This document shows positions 8,798-15,305 of a stretch of DNA of 22,223 nucleotides, piece after piece. Position 1 is the first letter of the stretch. The number at the start of each line of letters is the position of its first letter. The stretch lies in assembly GCA_007122945.1 (NCBI GenBank), contig SKSP01000428.1:1-22223 (forward strand), read 5' to 3'. Origin of the DNA: Ilumatobacteraceae bacterium. GTDB lineage: Bacteria > Actinomycetota > Acidimicrobiia > Acidimicrobiales > Ilumatobacteraceae. The notes below the pieces were generated by a model. The model was not told the DNA's origin. It did not search any database and worked only from the letters and a program-made list of their open reading frames with translations. The translations under genes were made by a program, and so were the position numbers.

Positions 8798-9388
8798 ATG
8801 CACTCGACCTCTCGTTCTCGGTTCACGTTCCGATCCGCCGTGCTCGTGGCGGTGGCCGCCCTGTCGCTCGCGGCGTGCGGCGGCGACGACGCCACGTCGG
8901 AGCCGGCCGAGACGGAGGCCTCGGCCGGTGTCGAGATGTCGATCGCCGATGCGTGGTCTCGCCAGCCTGCCGCCGGGCAGTCGGTCAGCGCGGCGTATGG
9001 GATCCTGTCGAATCCGGGGGACGTGGACGTCACGGTCGTGTCGGCGTCGAGCCCGATCTCCACGCGAGTGGAGCTGCACGAGACACTCGTCGACGATGAC
9101 GGGATGATGTCGATGGTCGAGCGCGAGCAGGGCTTCGTCGTTCCCGCCAGAGGCGAGTTCGCCTTCGAGCCTGGCGGCCCGCACGTCATGTTCCTCGACA
9201 TCGACGCCGCTTCGTACCCCGACGAGGTCGAAGTGACGCTCGAGTTCGATGGCGCCGAGCCGCTGACCTTCATGGCCGAGGTCCGCGCCATCGACGGCGG
9301 GATGGACTCGGACGGCGGGATGGACACGGACGGCGGCATGGACATGGACGGCGGGATGGACACGGACACGGGTCACGGCGACGGGTGA
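8798..9388 (+). CDS. PCuAC-like copper chaperone lipoprotein with Met/Asp repeat tail
   Basis: The protein has 196 residues. A lipoprotein signal (Arg-containing n-region, hydrophobic stretch, lipobox LAAC with C27) predicts anchoring on the outside of the membrane. The mature part has the PCuAC (DUF461) layout ISDAW-like start, then VELHET...MMSM...PGGPHVMF, giving the His/Met copper-binding set. Such proteins pass Cu(I) to cytochrome oxidase. The C-terminus is four tandem GGMD-type repeats ending TGHGDG, an added Met/Asp/His tail not typical of the core family. I chose ATG 8798 because it gives a normal signal peptide and follows AGGAG, although that spacing is short. ATG 8780 in frame would add six residues, two of them acidic. 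No oxidase genes are nearby. Confidence 0.8.
   Translation: MHSTSRSRFTFRSAVLVAVAALSLAACGGDDATSEPAETEASAGVEMSIADAWSRQPAAGQSVSAAYGILSNPGDVDVTVVSASSPISTRVELHETLVDDDGMMSMVEREQGFVVPARGEFAFEPGGPHVMFLDIDAASYPDEVEVTLEFDGAEPLTFMAEVRAIDGGMDSDGGMDTDGGMDMDGGMDTDTGHGDG
9293..9364 (+). repeat. Four 18-bp in-frame tandem repeats
   Basis: Copies start at 9293, 9311, 9329 and 9347 and follow the pattern gacggcgggatggacacg with few changes. They encode the DGGMD(S/T/M) repeats of the lipoprotein tail. Their near identity at DNA level suggests recent expansion by slippage. Confidence 0.9.
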
Positions 9389-9499
9389 TCACGGCGACGG
9401 ACGAGCTGTTCCGCAGCGTGCACTCGTCGATGTGATTCTGCGACGCGCGCCGTGGGGAGAAGCCGGTCCCCGCTCTCGACGGGTCGGCCATCGGGAATG

Positions 9500-9517
9500 C
9501 CAGCGCTCGCGCGCTGG
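9500..9517. promoter_or_regulatory. Strong hairpin/palindrome upstream of peroxiredoxin
   Basis: CCAGCGC (9500-9506) and GCGCTGG (9511-9517) are perfect inverted arms around TCGC, in the 188-bp gap between the lipoprotein and peroxiredoxin genes. A second pair, CCGGG (9532-9536) and CCCGG (9546-9550), lies just downstream. The first may end lipoprotein transcription or be an operator for the peroxiredoxin gene. No T-run follows. Confidence 0.35.
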
Positions 9518-9576
9518 TTCCAGCACGTACACCGGGGGTACATCGCCCGGACACGACGAATTGGAAGAGGAACATC

Positions 9577-10206
9577 ATGGGTCTGCATCTGGGCGACACC
9601 GCTCCCGACTTCACCGCAATGACCACCGACGGGGAGTTCTCGTTCCACGACTGGAAGAAGGACTCGTGGGCGGTGTTCTTCAGCCACCCGGCCGACTTCA
9701 CCCCGGTGTGCACCACGGAACTGGGCCGCACCGCAGCGCTCGAGGGCGAGTTCGCCAAGCGCAACACCAAGGCGATGGCGCTCTCGATCGACCCGATCGA
9801 GGAGCACCACAAGTGGGCGCCCGACATCGGCGAGGTCACCGGTACCCCGCTCAACTTCCCGATCGTGGCCGACCCGGACCATCGCGTCGCCGAGCTCTAC
9901 GACATGATCCATCCCGGTGAGGGCGACACCTCCACCGTCCGGTCGGTGTTCATCGTCGACCCTGACAACAAGTTGCGCCTGATGCTCACCTACCCCAAGT
10001 CCGTGGGCCGCAACTTCGACGAGATCGTCCGCGTCATCGATGCCCTCCAGGCCACCGACAAGGATCCCATCGCCACCCCCGCTGACTGGAAGCCCGGCGA
10101 GCGAGTGATCGTCGCCACGGCCGTGTCGACCGATGACGCCAAGAAGCAGTTCGAGAACGTCGAGGAGTTCAAGCCGTACCTGCGCTTCGCCGACGCTCCC
10201 AAGTGA
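9577..10206 (+). CDS. 1-Cys peroxiredoxin (Prx6 class)
   Basis: This 209-residue thioredoxin-fold peroxidase reduces hydrogen peroxide and organic hydroperoxides in the cytosol. The active site is PADFTPVCTTE with peroxidatic C45. No second cysteine exists in the protein, so it must work as a 1-Cys enzyme reduced by an outside thiol. The long C-terminal extension (about 150-209, with DWKPGERVIV and a YLRF ending) is the mark of the Prx6 class. The start has AGAGGA about 6 bases upstream. The gene stands alone, converging on the diguanylate cyclase gene. With the catalase at 18740 it suggests a peroxide-defence element in this region. Confidence 0.95.
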   Translation: MGLHLGDTAPDFTAMTTDGEFSFHDWKKDSWAVFFSHPADFTPVCTTELGRTAALEGEFAKRNTKAMALSIDPIEEHHKWAPDIGEVTGTPLNFPIVADPDHRVAELYDMIHPGEGDTSTVRSVFIVDPDNKLRLMLTYPKSVGRNFDEIVRVIDALQATDKDPIATPADWKPGERVIVATAVSTDDAKKQFENVEEFKPYLRFADAPK

Positions 10207-10302
10207 GCGGGTGACCGTGCGCGGGTGACACCGCGCAGCGGCGCGAGCCCGGCCTCGTCGACCTCGTCGACGTCGTCCCAGGCCGCGATGCCGTCGTGAC
10301 AG

Positions 10303-10323
10303 GCACCGTCCGGCGCCGGGTGC
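10303..10323. terminator. Candidate bidirectional hairpin between convergent genes
   Basis: GCACC (10303-10307) and GGTGC (10319-10323) flank the perfect palindrome CCGGCGCCGG. The structure abuts the stop codon of the diguanylate cyclase and lies about 100 bp after the peroxiredoxin stop. It lacks a T-run, so the terminator call is tentative. Confidence 0.3.
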
Positions 10324-11331
10324 TCACCGCCGGCCCTGGCCGCGGTCGTGCTCCACGCGATTGCGACCGAGACGCTTCGCCACGTACATCGCCGCGTCGG
10401 CACGGCGAACAGCGGCGTCGGGCTGCTCGTCCGTCGCGCGCAGCTGGGCGACCCCGAAGCTGGCGGTGATCGAGATCGTCGCCCCGTCGTGGAGCACCTC
10501 GAGGCTGGCGAGGGCAGCCCGAAGGCGTTCCGCCGCGCGTCTGCCGGCGGCGATGTCGGCACCCCGGACGACGAGGGCGAACTCCTCGCCCCCGAGCCGC
10601 CCGATCAGGTCGCTCGCCCGGCGTTCGGTCCGCAGCAGTTCGGCGACCGCGATCAGCGTCGCGTCACCCGCCGCGTGTCCCCACGTGTCGTTGATGACCT
10701 TGAACCGGTCGAGGTCGAACAGGATCATCGCCGCCGGTTGCCCCGTGCGTCGCACCCACTCCAACTCGCGCTCGGCCTCGGCGAAGAAGCTGCGATGGTG
10801 CAGCAGTTCGGTCAGCGGGTCGACCCGAGCCAGGCGTTCCAGCTCTTGCTGTTGCTCTTGCATCACGCGCTGCTGCAGTTCGAGGCGGTGCAGCGCGACC
10901 CGGCTCTCGGTGACGTTGAAGATCACCCACACGGCCATGTCCGGTCGTCCAGCGACGGAGGGGAGCGGCGCGATGTGGGCCTCGAACCAGAGGTGATCCG
11001 GTACGTCGGAACGGGGCAGGACCCCCTCGACGTCGTCGCTGCTGAGGGTGTACTCGTGGTGGACCACGCGGCCGGTGTCGAGCGCCTCGTGCACGCACCC
11101 GAGGAAGCGGTCGGCTGCCTCGGCCGGCAGCACATCGTGCATCAGCTTGCCGATGAGGGGCCGCCCGTCGTGGTATCGGGTGTTGTCGACACCGCCGAGG
11201 ACCGCCACGTAGCGTCCCTCACGATCGAGCACGAAGAACGGTTCGGGGAGCGCCTCGACGATCGCCTCGAGCAACGCTGCGTGATCGTTCGTCGTCTCGT
11301 TCAACCAGCCCGCGCCGGGAGCACTGTTCAT
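10324..11331 (-). CDS. PAS-GGDEF diguanylate cyclase
   Basis: The protein has 335 residues. A PAS sensor domain (about 20-145: LLEAIVEALPEPFFVLDREGRYVAV to WVIFNVTESR) is followed by a short helical linker (about 145-168, Gln/Glu-rich) and a GGDEF domain (169-325: DPLTELLHHRSF, FDLDRFKVINDTWGHAAGD). The active-site loop GGEEF (247-251) is intact, so c-di-GMP synthesis from two GTP is expected. An inhibitory I-site, R238-A-S-D241, sits five residues before it, which predicts product feedback. No membrane segment is seen. The frame is open up to 11484, but ATG 11331 has GGAGG 5 bases upstream and lies just after a good promoter. The PAS ligand is unknown. Confidence 0.95.
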   Translation of the reverse strand: MNSAPGAGWLNETTNDHAALLEAIVEALPEPFFVLDREGRYVAVLGGVDNTRYHDGRPLIGKLMHDVLPAEAADRFLGCVHEALDTGRVVHHEYTLSSDDVEGVLPRSDVPDHLWFEAHIAPLPSVAGRPDMAVWVIFNVTESRVALHRLELQQRVMQEQQQELERLARVDPLTELLHHRSFFAEAERELEWVRRTGQPAAMILFDLDRFKVINDTWGHAAGDATLIAVAELLRTERRASDLIGRLGGEEFALVVRGADIAAGRRAAERLRAALASLEVLHDGATISITASFGVAQLRATDEQPDAAVRRADAAMYVAKRLGRNRVEHDRGQGRR

Positions 11332-11346
11332 CGGGACCTCCACTGC

Positions 11347-11375
11347 ATTATCGGTCCAGCGGAGCCCGAACTCAA
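11347..11375 (-). promoter_or_regulatory. Sigma70-type promoter of the diguanylate cyclase
   Basis: On the minus strand TTGAGT (complement of 11370-11375), exactly 17 bp, then GATAAT (complement of 11347-11352) give a near-consensus promoter. Transcription should begin about 7 bp after the -10, leaving a leader just long enough for the GGAGG ribosome-binding site. Confidence 0.65.
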
Positions 11376-11446
11376 TCTCACCTGCGAGCAGCCCTCGCGA
11401 ACGACTCGTGATCCCGGCGCGGCACCGGCGATCTCGATGCGAGGCT

Positions 11447-11459
11447 CTCGGGCCCCGAG
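11447..11459. promoter_or_regulatory. Perfect palindrome in the divergent DGC / acyl-CoA ligase region
   Basis: CTCGGG (11447-11452), one base, then CCCGAG (11454-11459) form a compact inverted repeat about midway in the 259-bp divergent region. Its size suits a dimeric repressor. No adjacent regulator gene is present, so the binding protein is unknown. Confidence 0.3.
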
Positions 11460-11550
11460 GACCGTCGAGCACATCCAACGCCACGGTCGCACCGCGCTCG
11501 TGGTCGGTACTGGCGACTTCCGACTAGCGTGCGCGGCGTGACGTTCCGAC

Positions 11551-11570
11551 AGCACCGGTCGCGCGGTGCT
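11551..11570. promoter_or_regulatory. 7-bp inverted repeat just upstream of the catabolic operon
   Basis: AGCACCG (11551-11557) and CGGTGCT (11564-11570) are perfect arms with a 6-base loop, ending 20 bp before the acyl-CoA ligase start. A -10-like TAGCGT lies upstream at 11525-11530. If that is the promoter, this repeat lies in the transcript leader or at an operator downstream of the start site. Confidence 0.35.
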
Positions 11571-11590
11571 CGTTCTCGACGGACAGCCGA

Positions 11591-13132
11591 ATGAACGTCG
11601 GCACGCTGATCGAACGTGCCGGGCGCCGGTACGGCGGCCGTGTCGCGCTCGAGGATCACCGTGGCGAGCTGACCTTCGAGCAGGTCGCCGACCGTGTCAA
11701 TCGGCTGGCGCGGGGGTTGCTCGGCCTCGGGCTCGAGCCGGGCGATCGGGTCCTCGACCTGCAGACCAACTCGACCGACTACGTCGTCACCGATTACGCC
11801 CTCGCGTCTGCCGGTCTCGTGCGCGTGGCGCTCAACCACCGCCATCAACCCCAGGACTGGGGCCGCATCGCGCACGACAATGGGGCCCGGGGAATCATCT
11901 TCGCTGATCGGTTCCGTCACGCCGCGGCCGGCGTGCTCGACGAGGTCGCGGTGCGGGTGTGCGTCGACGCCGACGGTGACGACCGATCGGCCGGGATCGA
12001 GTTGATCGAGAACACCTCGGCGGGGCCCCTGGGTGTCGACGTCGGCCCTGACGACCTCGTCTCGCTGAACTACTCCTCCGGCACGACCGGTCGACCGAAA
12101 GGGGCACTGCGCAGCCACCGCAACCGGATGGCGAGCCTGGCCAACATCGTCACGGACATCCTGGGCGGCGTCCCCGCCCCGGACGACGCCTGGTGCCACG
12201 CCGGGCCGCTCACGCACGCCAGCGGGCTCTTCTCGCTGCCTCACTTCGCGCTCGGTGCCCGGCAGGTGATCCTGCCCGAGTGGGACCCCTCGGCCTTCGT
12301 CGACGCGGTGTTGCGGCGTGGGGTCACCGGTTCGGTGCTCGTGCCGACGATGCTCGTGCGCCTGATGCGGTCCGATGCGCTGCCGGCCGGCGGCCTGACC
12401 TCCCTGCGGCGGCTCGTCTACGCGGGTGCACCGATGCCCCCGGAGCAGGTCCGCGAGGCGCTGCGCGACGTCACTCCCCGTCTGATCCAGATGTACGGCT
12501 TGGTGGAGGCGATCCCGCCGGTCACCGTGTTGGACGAAGCCGCCCACCGGGAGGGTGCGACCTCGCCCGACTCGATGCTGCTGGCCTCGGCGGGCCGGCC
12601 GTGTCTCGGGGTCGAGCTGCGGATCGTCGACGAAGCCGGACACGAGGTCGCTCCGGGGGAGGTCGGTGAGGTGATCACCCGCGGCGATCACACCATGGCT
12701 GGCTACTGGGGGACGGCCGACGATGCCGTCGCCAAGTCGATCGTCGACGGCTGGCTGCTGACGGGCGACCTGGGCAAGCTCGTCGACGACCATCTCTACC
12801 TGGTCGACCGCAAGGGCGACATGATCATCTCCGGTGGCTACAACATCTACCCGCGCGAAGTGGAGGACGTGATCGCGGAGGTCGACGGCGTCGACCAGGT
12901 GGTCGTGCTCGGCGCACCGGATCCCGAGTGGGGCCAGCGGATCGTGGCGTTCGTCACCTCGGCACGAGGCGCGACGATCGATGTCGGCGCGATCGAACGT
13001 CACTGCCGCGAACGCCTCGCCGGGTACAAGAAGCCCAAGGAGATCCACCAGGTCGACGAGCTACCGGTCGGGGTGACCGGCAAGGTCTCCAAGCAGGCCC
13101 TCGTCCAACTGCTCACGGCGGCGGACCCGTGA
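11591..13132 (+). CDS. Acyl-CoA synthetase / AMP-dependent CoA ligase
   Basis: This 513-residue adenylate-forming enzyme activates a carboxylic acid with ATP and then makes its CoA thioester. Motifs in order are the P-loop YSSGTTGRPKG (about 160-170), YGLVEAIPP (aromatic motif of the acyl pocket), GWLLTGDLGKLVDD, the hinge DRKGDMIISGGYNIYPREVEDVI, and the C-terminal catalytic lysine K498 in PVGVTGKVSK. Length and motifs fit FadD-type medium- or long-chain ligases; the substrate cannot be read from sequence. The ATG at 11591 gives the usual family N-terminus (TLIERAGRRYGGRVAL), with no strong ribosome-binding site. It is the first of five same-strand genes, so it probably activates the operon's substrate or an intermediate. 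Confidence 0.93.
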   Translation: MNVGTLIERAGRRYGGRVALEDHRGELTFEQVADRVNRLARGLLGLGLEPGDRVLDLQTNSTDYVVTDYALASAGLVRVALNHRHQPQDWGRIAHDNGARGIIFADRFRHAAAGVLDEVAVRVCVDADGDDRSAGIELIENTSAGPLGVDVGPDDLVSLNYSSGTTGRPKGALRSHRNRMASLANIVTDILGGVPAPDDAWCHAGPLTHASGLFSLPHFALGARQVILPEWDPSAFVDAVLRRGVTGSVLVPTMLVRLMRSDALPAGGLTSLRRLVYAGAPMPPEQVREALRDVTPRLIQMYGLVEAIPPVTVLDEAAHREGATSPDSMLLASAGRPCLGVELRIVDEAGHEVAPGEVGEVITRGDHTMAGYWGTADDAVAKSIVDGWLLTGDLGKLVDDHLYLVDRKGDMIISGGYNIYPREVEDVIAEVDGVDQVVVLGAPDPEWGQRIVAFVTSARGATIDVGAIERHCRERLAGYKKPKEIHQVDELPVGVTGKVSKQALVQLLTAADP

Positions 13133-13148
13133 CCGCACGCGTAGCGAG

Positions 13149-13198
13149 ATGACGGAGAGATGACAGAGAGCGACAAGAGAGAGATGACAGACAGATGA
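13149..13198 (+). other. Purine-rich repeat with chained ATGA mini-ORFs before the thiolase
   Basis: The 62-bp gap holds a stuttering purine repeat with GAGATGACAGA twice. It contains a 4-codon ORF (13149-13163) whose TGA overlaps the ATG of a 12-codon ORF (13160-13198). The TGA of that second ORF overlaps the thiolase ATG at 13195. This could be a translational-coupling leader that also supplies the GAGAGAG ribosome-binding site, or a chance product of the repeat. Confidence 0.3.
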
Positions 13199-14367
13199 GC
13201 GACGCCTGGATCCTCGACGCCGTGCGCACCCCGTTCGGCCGGCACGCCGGCGGGTTGTCCCACGTCCGGACGGACGACCTCGCAGCGATCCCGCTGCGAG
13301 AGCTCCTCCGTCGGAACCCGAGCGTCGACCCGGCGAGCATCGACGACGTGGTCTACGGGAACGTGAACGGCGCCGGCGAGGACAACCGCAACGTGGCCCG
13401 CATGGCGTTGCTGCTCGCCGGGCTGCCGTGCGAGGTACCCGGGGTGTCGGTCAATCGTCTGTGCGGGTCGGGCGGGGAGGCGGTCGTGCAGGCCGCTCGT
13501 CAGATCCGTGCCGACGACGCGTCGATGGTGGTCGCCGGCGGGGTGGAGGGGATGAGCCGCTCGCCGTTCATCGTGCCGCGGCCCACAGCGGGCTTCCCCG
13601 GCAACATGGAGATGCACGCGTCCACCGTTGGCTGGCGCCTCGCGAACCCCACGTTCCCAGCCGAGTGGGTGGTGTCGCTCGGGCGATGTGCCGAGCTGGT
13701 CGCGGCGGAACTCGGGGTGACCCGCGACGAGCAGGACGAGTGGGCGCTGAGGAGCCACCGGCGCGCCGCGGCGGCCTGGGACGGCGGTCGCCACGACCGG
13801 GTCGTCGAGGTGGATGGCGTCTGTCGCGACGAGTCGGTCCGCACCGACACCGACCTCGCCAAGCTGGCACGTCTCGCACCGGCGTTCTCCGCGTCGGGCA
13901 CCGTCACGGCCGGGAACTCGTCGCCGATCAACGACGGAGCGATCGCCCTGCTGATGGGTGACGACACCGCCGCTGAAGCCACGGACCGCCCACCGCTGGG
14001 ACGGCTGCTCGGGTCCGCCGTCGTGGGCGTGCGACCCGACCAGTTCCCGCTCGCGCCCGTCGACGCCATCCGCAAGCTCGTCGCGCGTCTCGGGCGCGAT
14101 GTCGGCGAGATCGACGTCATCGAGATCAACGAAGCCTTCGCGGCGGTCGTGCTGTGCTGTCTCCAGCACCTCCCCGACGTCGACCCCGAGAACGTCAACC
14201 CGAACGGCGGAGCGATCGCGCTCGGACACCCGCTCGGCGCGTCCCTCTCCAGGGTGGTGGTCGACCTGTGCGCCGAGCTCGGCCGCCGCGGCGGTGGGGT
14301 GGGCATCGCGTCGGCGTGCATCGGCGTCGGCCAGGGGATCGCGATCGCGTGCGAGGTCCCGCGCTGA
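13195..14367 (+). CDS. Thiolase (acetyl-CoA acetyltransferase family)
   Basis: This 390-residue thiolase cleaves 3-ketoacyl-CoA, or runs the reverse condensation. The acyl-accepting cysteine is C90 (SVNRLCGSG). The other conserved blocks are NEAFA (312-316), NPNGGAIALGHPLGAS with H345, and C375 (ACIGVGQG). The usual last motif is CxGGGxG, but here the middle Gly is Val (CIGVGQG), a small departure at a usually strict loop. Length is normal. The N-terminus (ILDAVRTPFGRHAGGL) is the standard family start, so ATG 13195 is well supported. Position after the acyl-CoA ligase suggests it performs the chain-shortening step of the pathway encoded by this operon. Confidence 0.95.
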   Translation: MSDAWILDAVRTPFGRHAGGLSHVRTDDLAAIPLRELLRRNPSVDPASIDDVVYGNVNGAGEDNRNVARMALLLAGLPCEVPGVSVNRLCGSGGEAVVQAARQIRADDASMVVAGGVEGMSRSPFIVPRPTAGFPGNMEMHASTVGWRLANPTFPAEWVVSLGRCAELVAAELGVTRDEQDEWALRSHRRAAAAWDGGRHDRVVEVDGVCRDESVRTDTDLAKLARLAPAFSASGTVTAGNSSPINDGAIALLMGDDTAAEATDRPPLGRLLGSAVVGVRPDQFPLAPVDAIRKLVARLGRDVGEIDVIEINEAFAAVVLCCLQHLPDVDPENVNPNGGAIALGHPLGASLSRVVVDLCAELGRRGGGVGIASACIGVGQGIAIACEVPR

Positions 14368-14380
14368 GGCTTGCGGGAAC

Positions 14381-14396
14381 AGCGCGCCGAAGCGCT
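14381..14396 (+). terminator. Weak hairpin after the thiolase gene
   Basis: AGCGC (14381-14385) and GCGCT (14392-14396) form a 5-bp stem 14 bp after the thiolase stop, followed by TAAC rather than a T-run. It may cause partial termination inside the operon, or nothing. Confidence 0.2.
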
Positions 14397-14433
14397 TAAC
14401 GTGGCAGGTCGCACGAGACGTCGAGGAGGAACC

Positions 14434-15213
14434 GTGGCACGCACCTACGTCATCACCGGGGAGGGGTCCGGCATCGGCCGGGCGCTCGGCGACCTGCTCC
14501 GCGACCAGGGCCACCGGGTCATCGGCGTCGACCTGAGCGGCAGCGAGGTCACCGCCGACCTCGCCACCGTCGACGGGCTCGCCGCCATGGTCGGCGCGGT
14601 CACCGAGGTGTCGGAGGGCCGGATCGACGCGGTGGTGGCCAACGCCGGTCTCGCGCTGGCCGAGCCCGTCACGACGGCGGTCAACTTCTTCGGAGCGGTC
14701 GGCACCGTGGAGGGCCTGCGGCCGTTGCTGGCCGCATCGGAGACGCCGCGAATCTCGGTGACGGGTTCGATGACCGCCCTGCAGCCGCACGACGACGACT
14801 TGCTCGAGGCGTTGCTCCGGGGCGATCGCTCGGCGGCCATGGCGCGCGCCGAGGCGATGTCCGAGGATCCGTCTACCGCGTGGCTGAACTACCCGACGTC
14901 GAAGCAGGCCCTGCTCCGCTGGGTGCGTCGGACGGCCCCGACCACCGAGTACGCCGGTTCCGGCATCGCGCTGAATGCGGTCGCGCCCGGTGTGGTCCTC
15001 ACCCCGATGACCGCGCCGCTGCTCGCCACTGCCGACGGTCGGAAGATGGTGCTCGACGCCGTCCCGATGCCCCTCAACGGGCCGGCCGATCCGATCGTGG
15101 TCGCCCGGCTGCACGCGTTCTTGACGGCCCCCGAGAACACCCACCTCTGCGGGCAGTGCATCTACGTCGACGGCGGGTACGACGCGCTCGTGCGCGGCGA
15201 CAACACGTGGTGA
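14434..15213 (+). CDS. Short-chain dehydrogenase, 3-alpha-HSD/carbonyl reductase-like
   Basis: The protein has 259 residues. The nucleotide-binding TGEGSGIG (8-15), ANAG (69-72), and catalytic S112, Y153 and K157 (NYPTSK) form a complete SDR set. The region GHRVIGVDLSGSEVTADLAT and VNFFGA closely follow the Comamonas 3-alpha-hydroxysteroid dehydrogenase/carbonyl reductase as I recall it, including Asp33, expected to favour NAD(H). That enzyme interconverts 3-hydroxy and 3-oxo steroids and reduces other carbonyls. I chose GTG 14434 because GAGGAGG lies about 4 bases upstream and it gives the normal N-terminus; the open frame reaches 14371. It is in the catabolic operon between thiolase and hydrolase. 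A steroid-like substrate is a suggestion, not proven. Confidence 0.88.
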   Translation: MARTYVITGEGSGIGRALGDLLRDQGHRVIGVDLSGSEVTADLATVDGLAAMVGAVTEVSEGRIDAVVANAGLALAEPVTTAVNFFGAVGTVEGLRPLLAASETPRISVTGSMTALQPHDDDLLEALLRGDRSAAMARAEAMSEDPSTAWLNYPTSKQALLRWVRRTAPTTEYAGSGIALNAVAPGVVLTPMTAPLLATADGRKMVLDAVPMPLNGPADPIVVARLHAFLTAPENTHLCGQCIYVDGGYDALVRGDNTW

Positions 15214-15292
15214 CCCGACGTACCACTGGGCGGGACCCGGGCTGGTCGGGCCGGTCCGGTCGCGCGAGCGTCGGGTTGCGAGGGGCGCAACC
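15214..15292 (+). promoter_or_regulatory. Two mutually exclusive hairpins before the hydrolase gene
   Basis: CCCGACG (15214-15220) can pair with CGTCGGG (15269-15275). GGTTGCG (15274-15280) can pair with CGCAACC (15286-15292) around a 5-base loop. The two share bases 15274-15275, so both cannot form fully. The second hairpin ends just before the G-run ribosome-binding site of the hydrolase. The arrangement resembles an attenuator or switch, but no ligand-binding class is recognised. Confidence 0.35.
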
Positions 15293-15305
15293 GGGGGGGA
15301 GAGCG

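Noticed and set aside
6869..9388. An 839-codon open frame on the plus strand across the sulfatase region
   Set aside because: Its first four fifths are antisense to the sulfatase, which has complete catalytic motifs. Only the last part (from about 8780) is a real gene, the copper lipoprotein. The long opening comes from GC-rich codon bias.
10207..10323. Small genes or RNA genes in the gap between peroxiredoxin and diguanylate cyclase
   Set aside because: The gap holds GTCGAC-rich low-complexity sequence and a hairpin near the stop. No open frame has a start, ribosome-binding site and coding bias.
10348..11541. A 397-codon open frame on the plus strand opposite the diguanylate cyclase
   Set aside because: The minus-strand frame has PAS and GGDEF motifs plus a promoter and ribosome-binding site. 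The plus frame has no domain.
11378..13048. A 556-codon open frame on the minus strand opposite the acyl-CoA ligase
   Set aside because: The ligase on the plus strand has all AMP-binding motifs. The opposite frame has none and is Asp/Arg/Val-rich shadow sequence.
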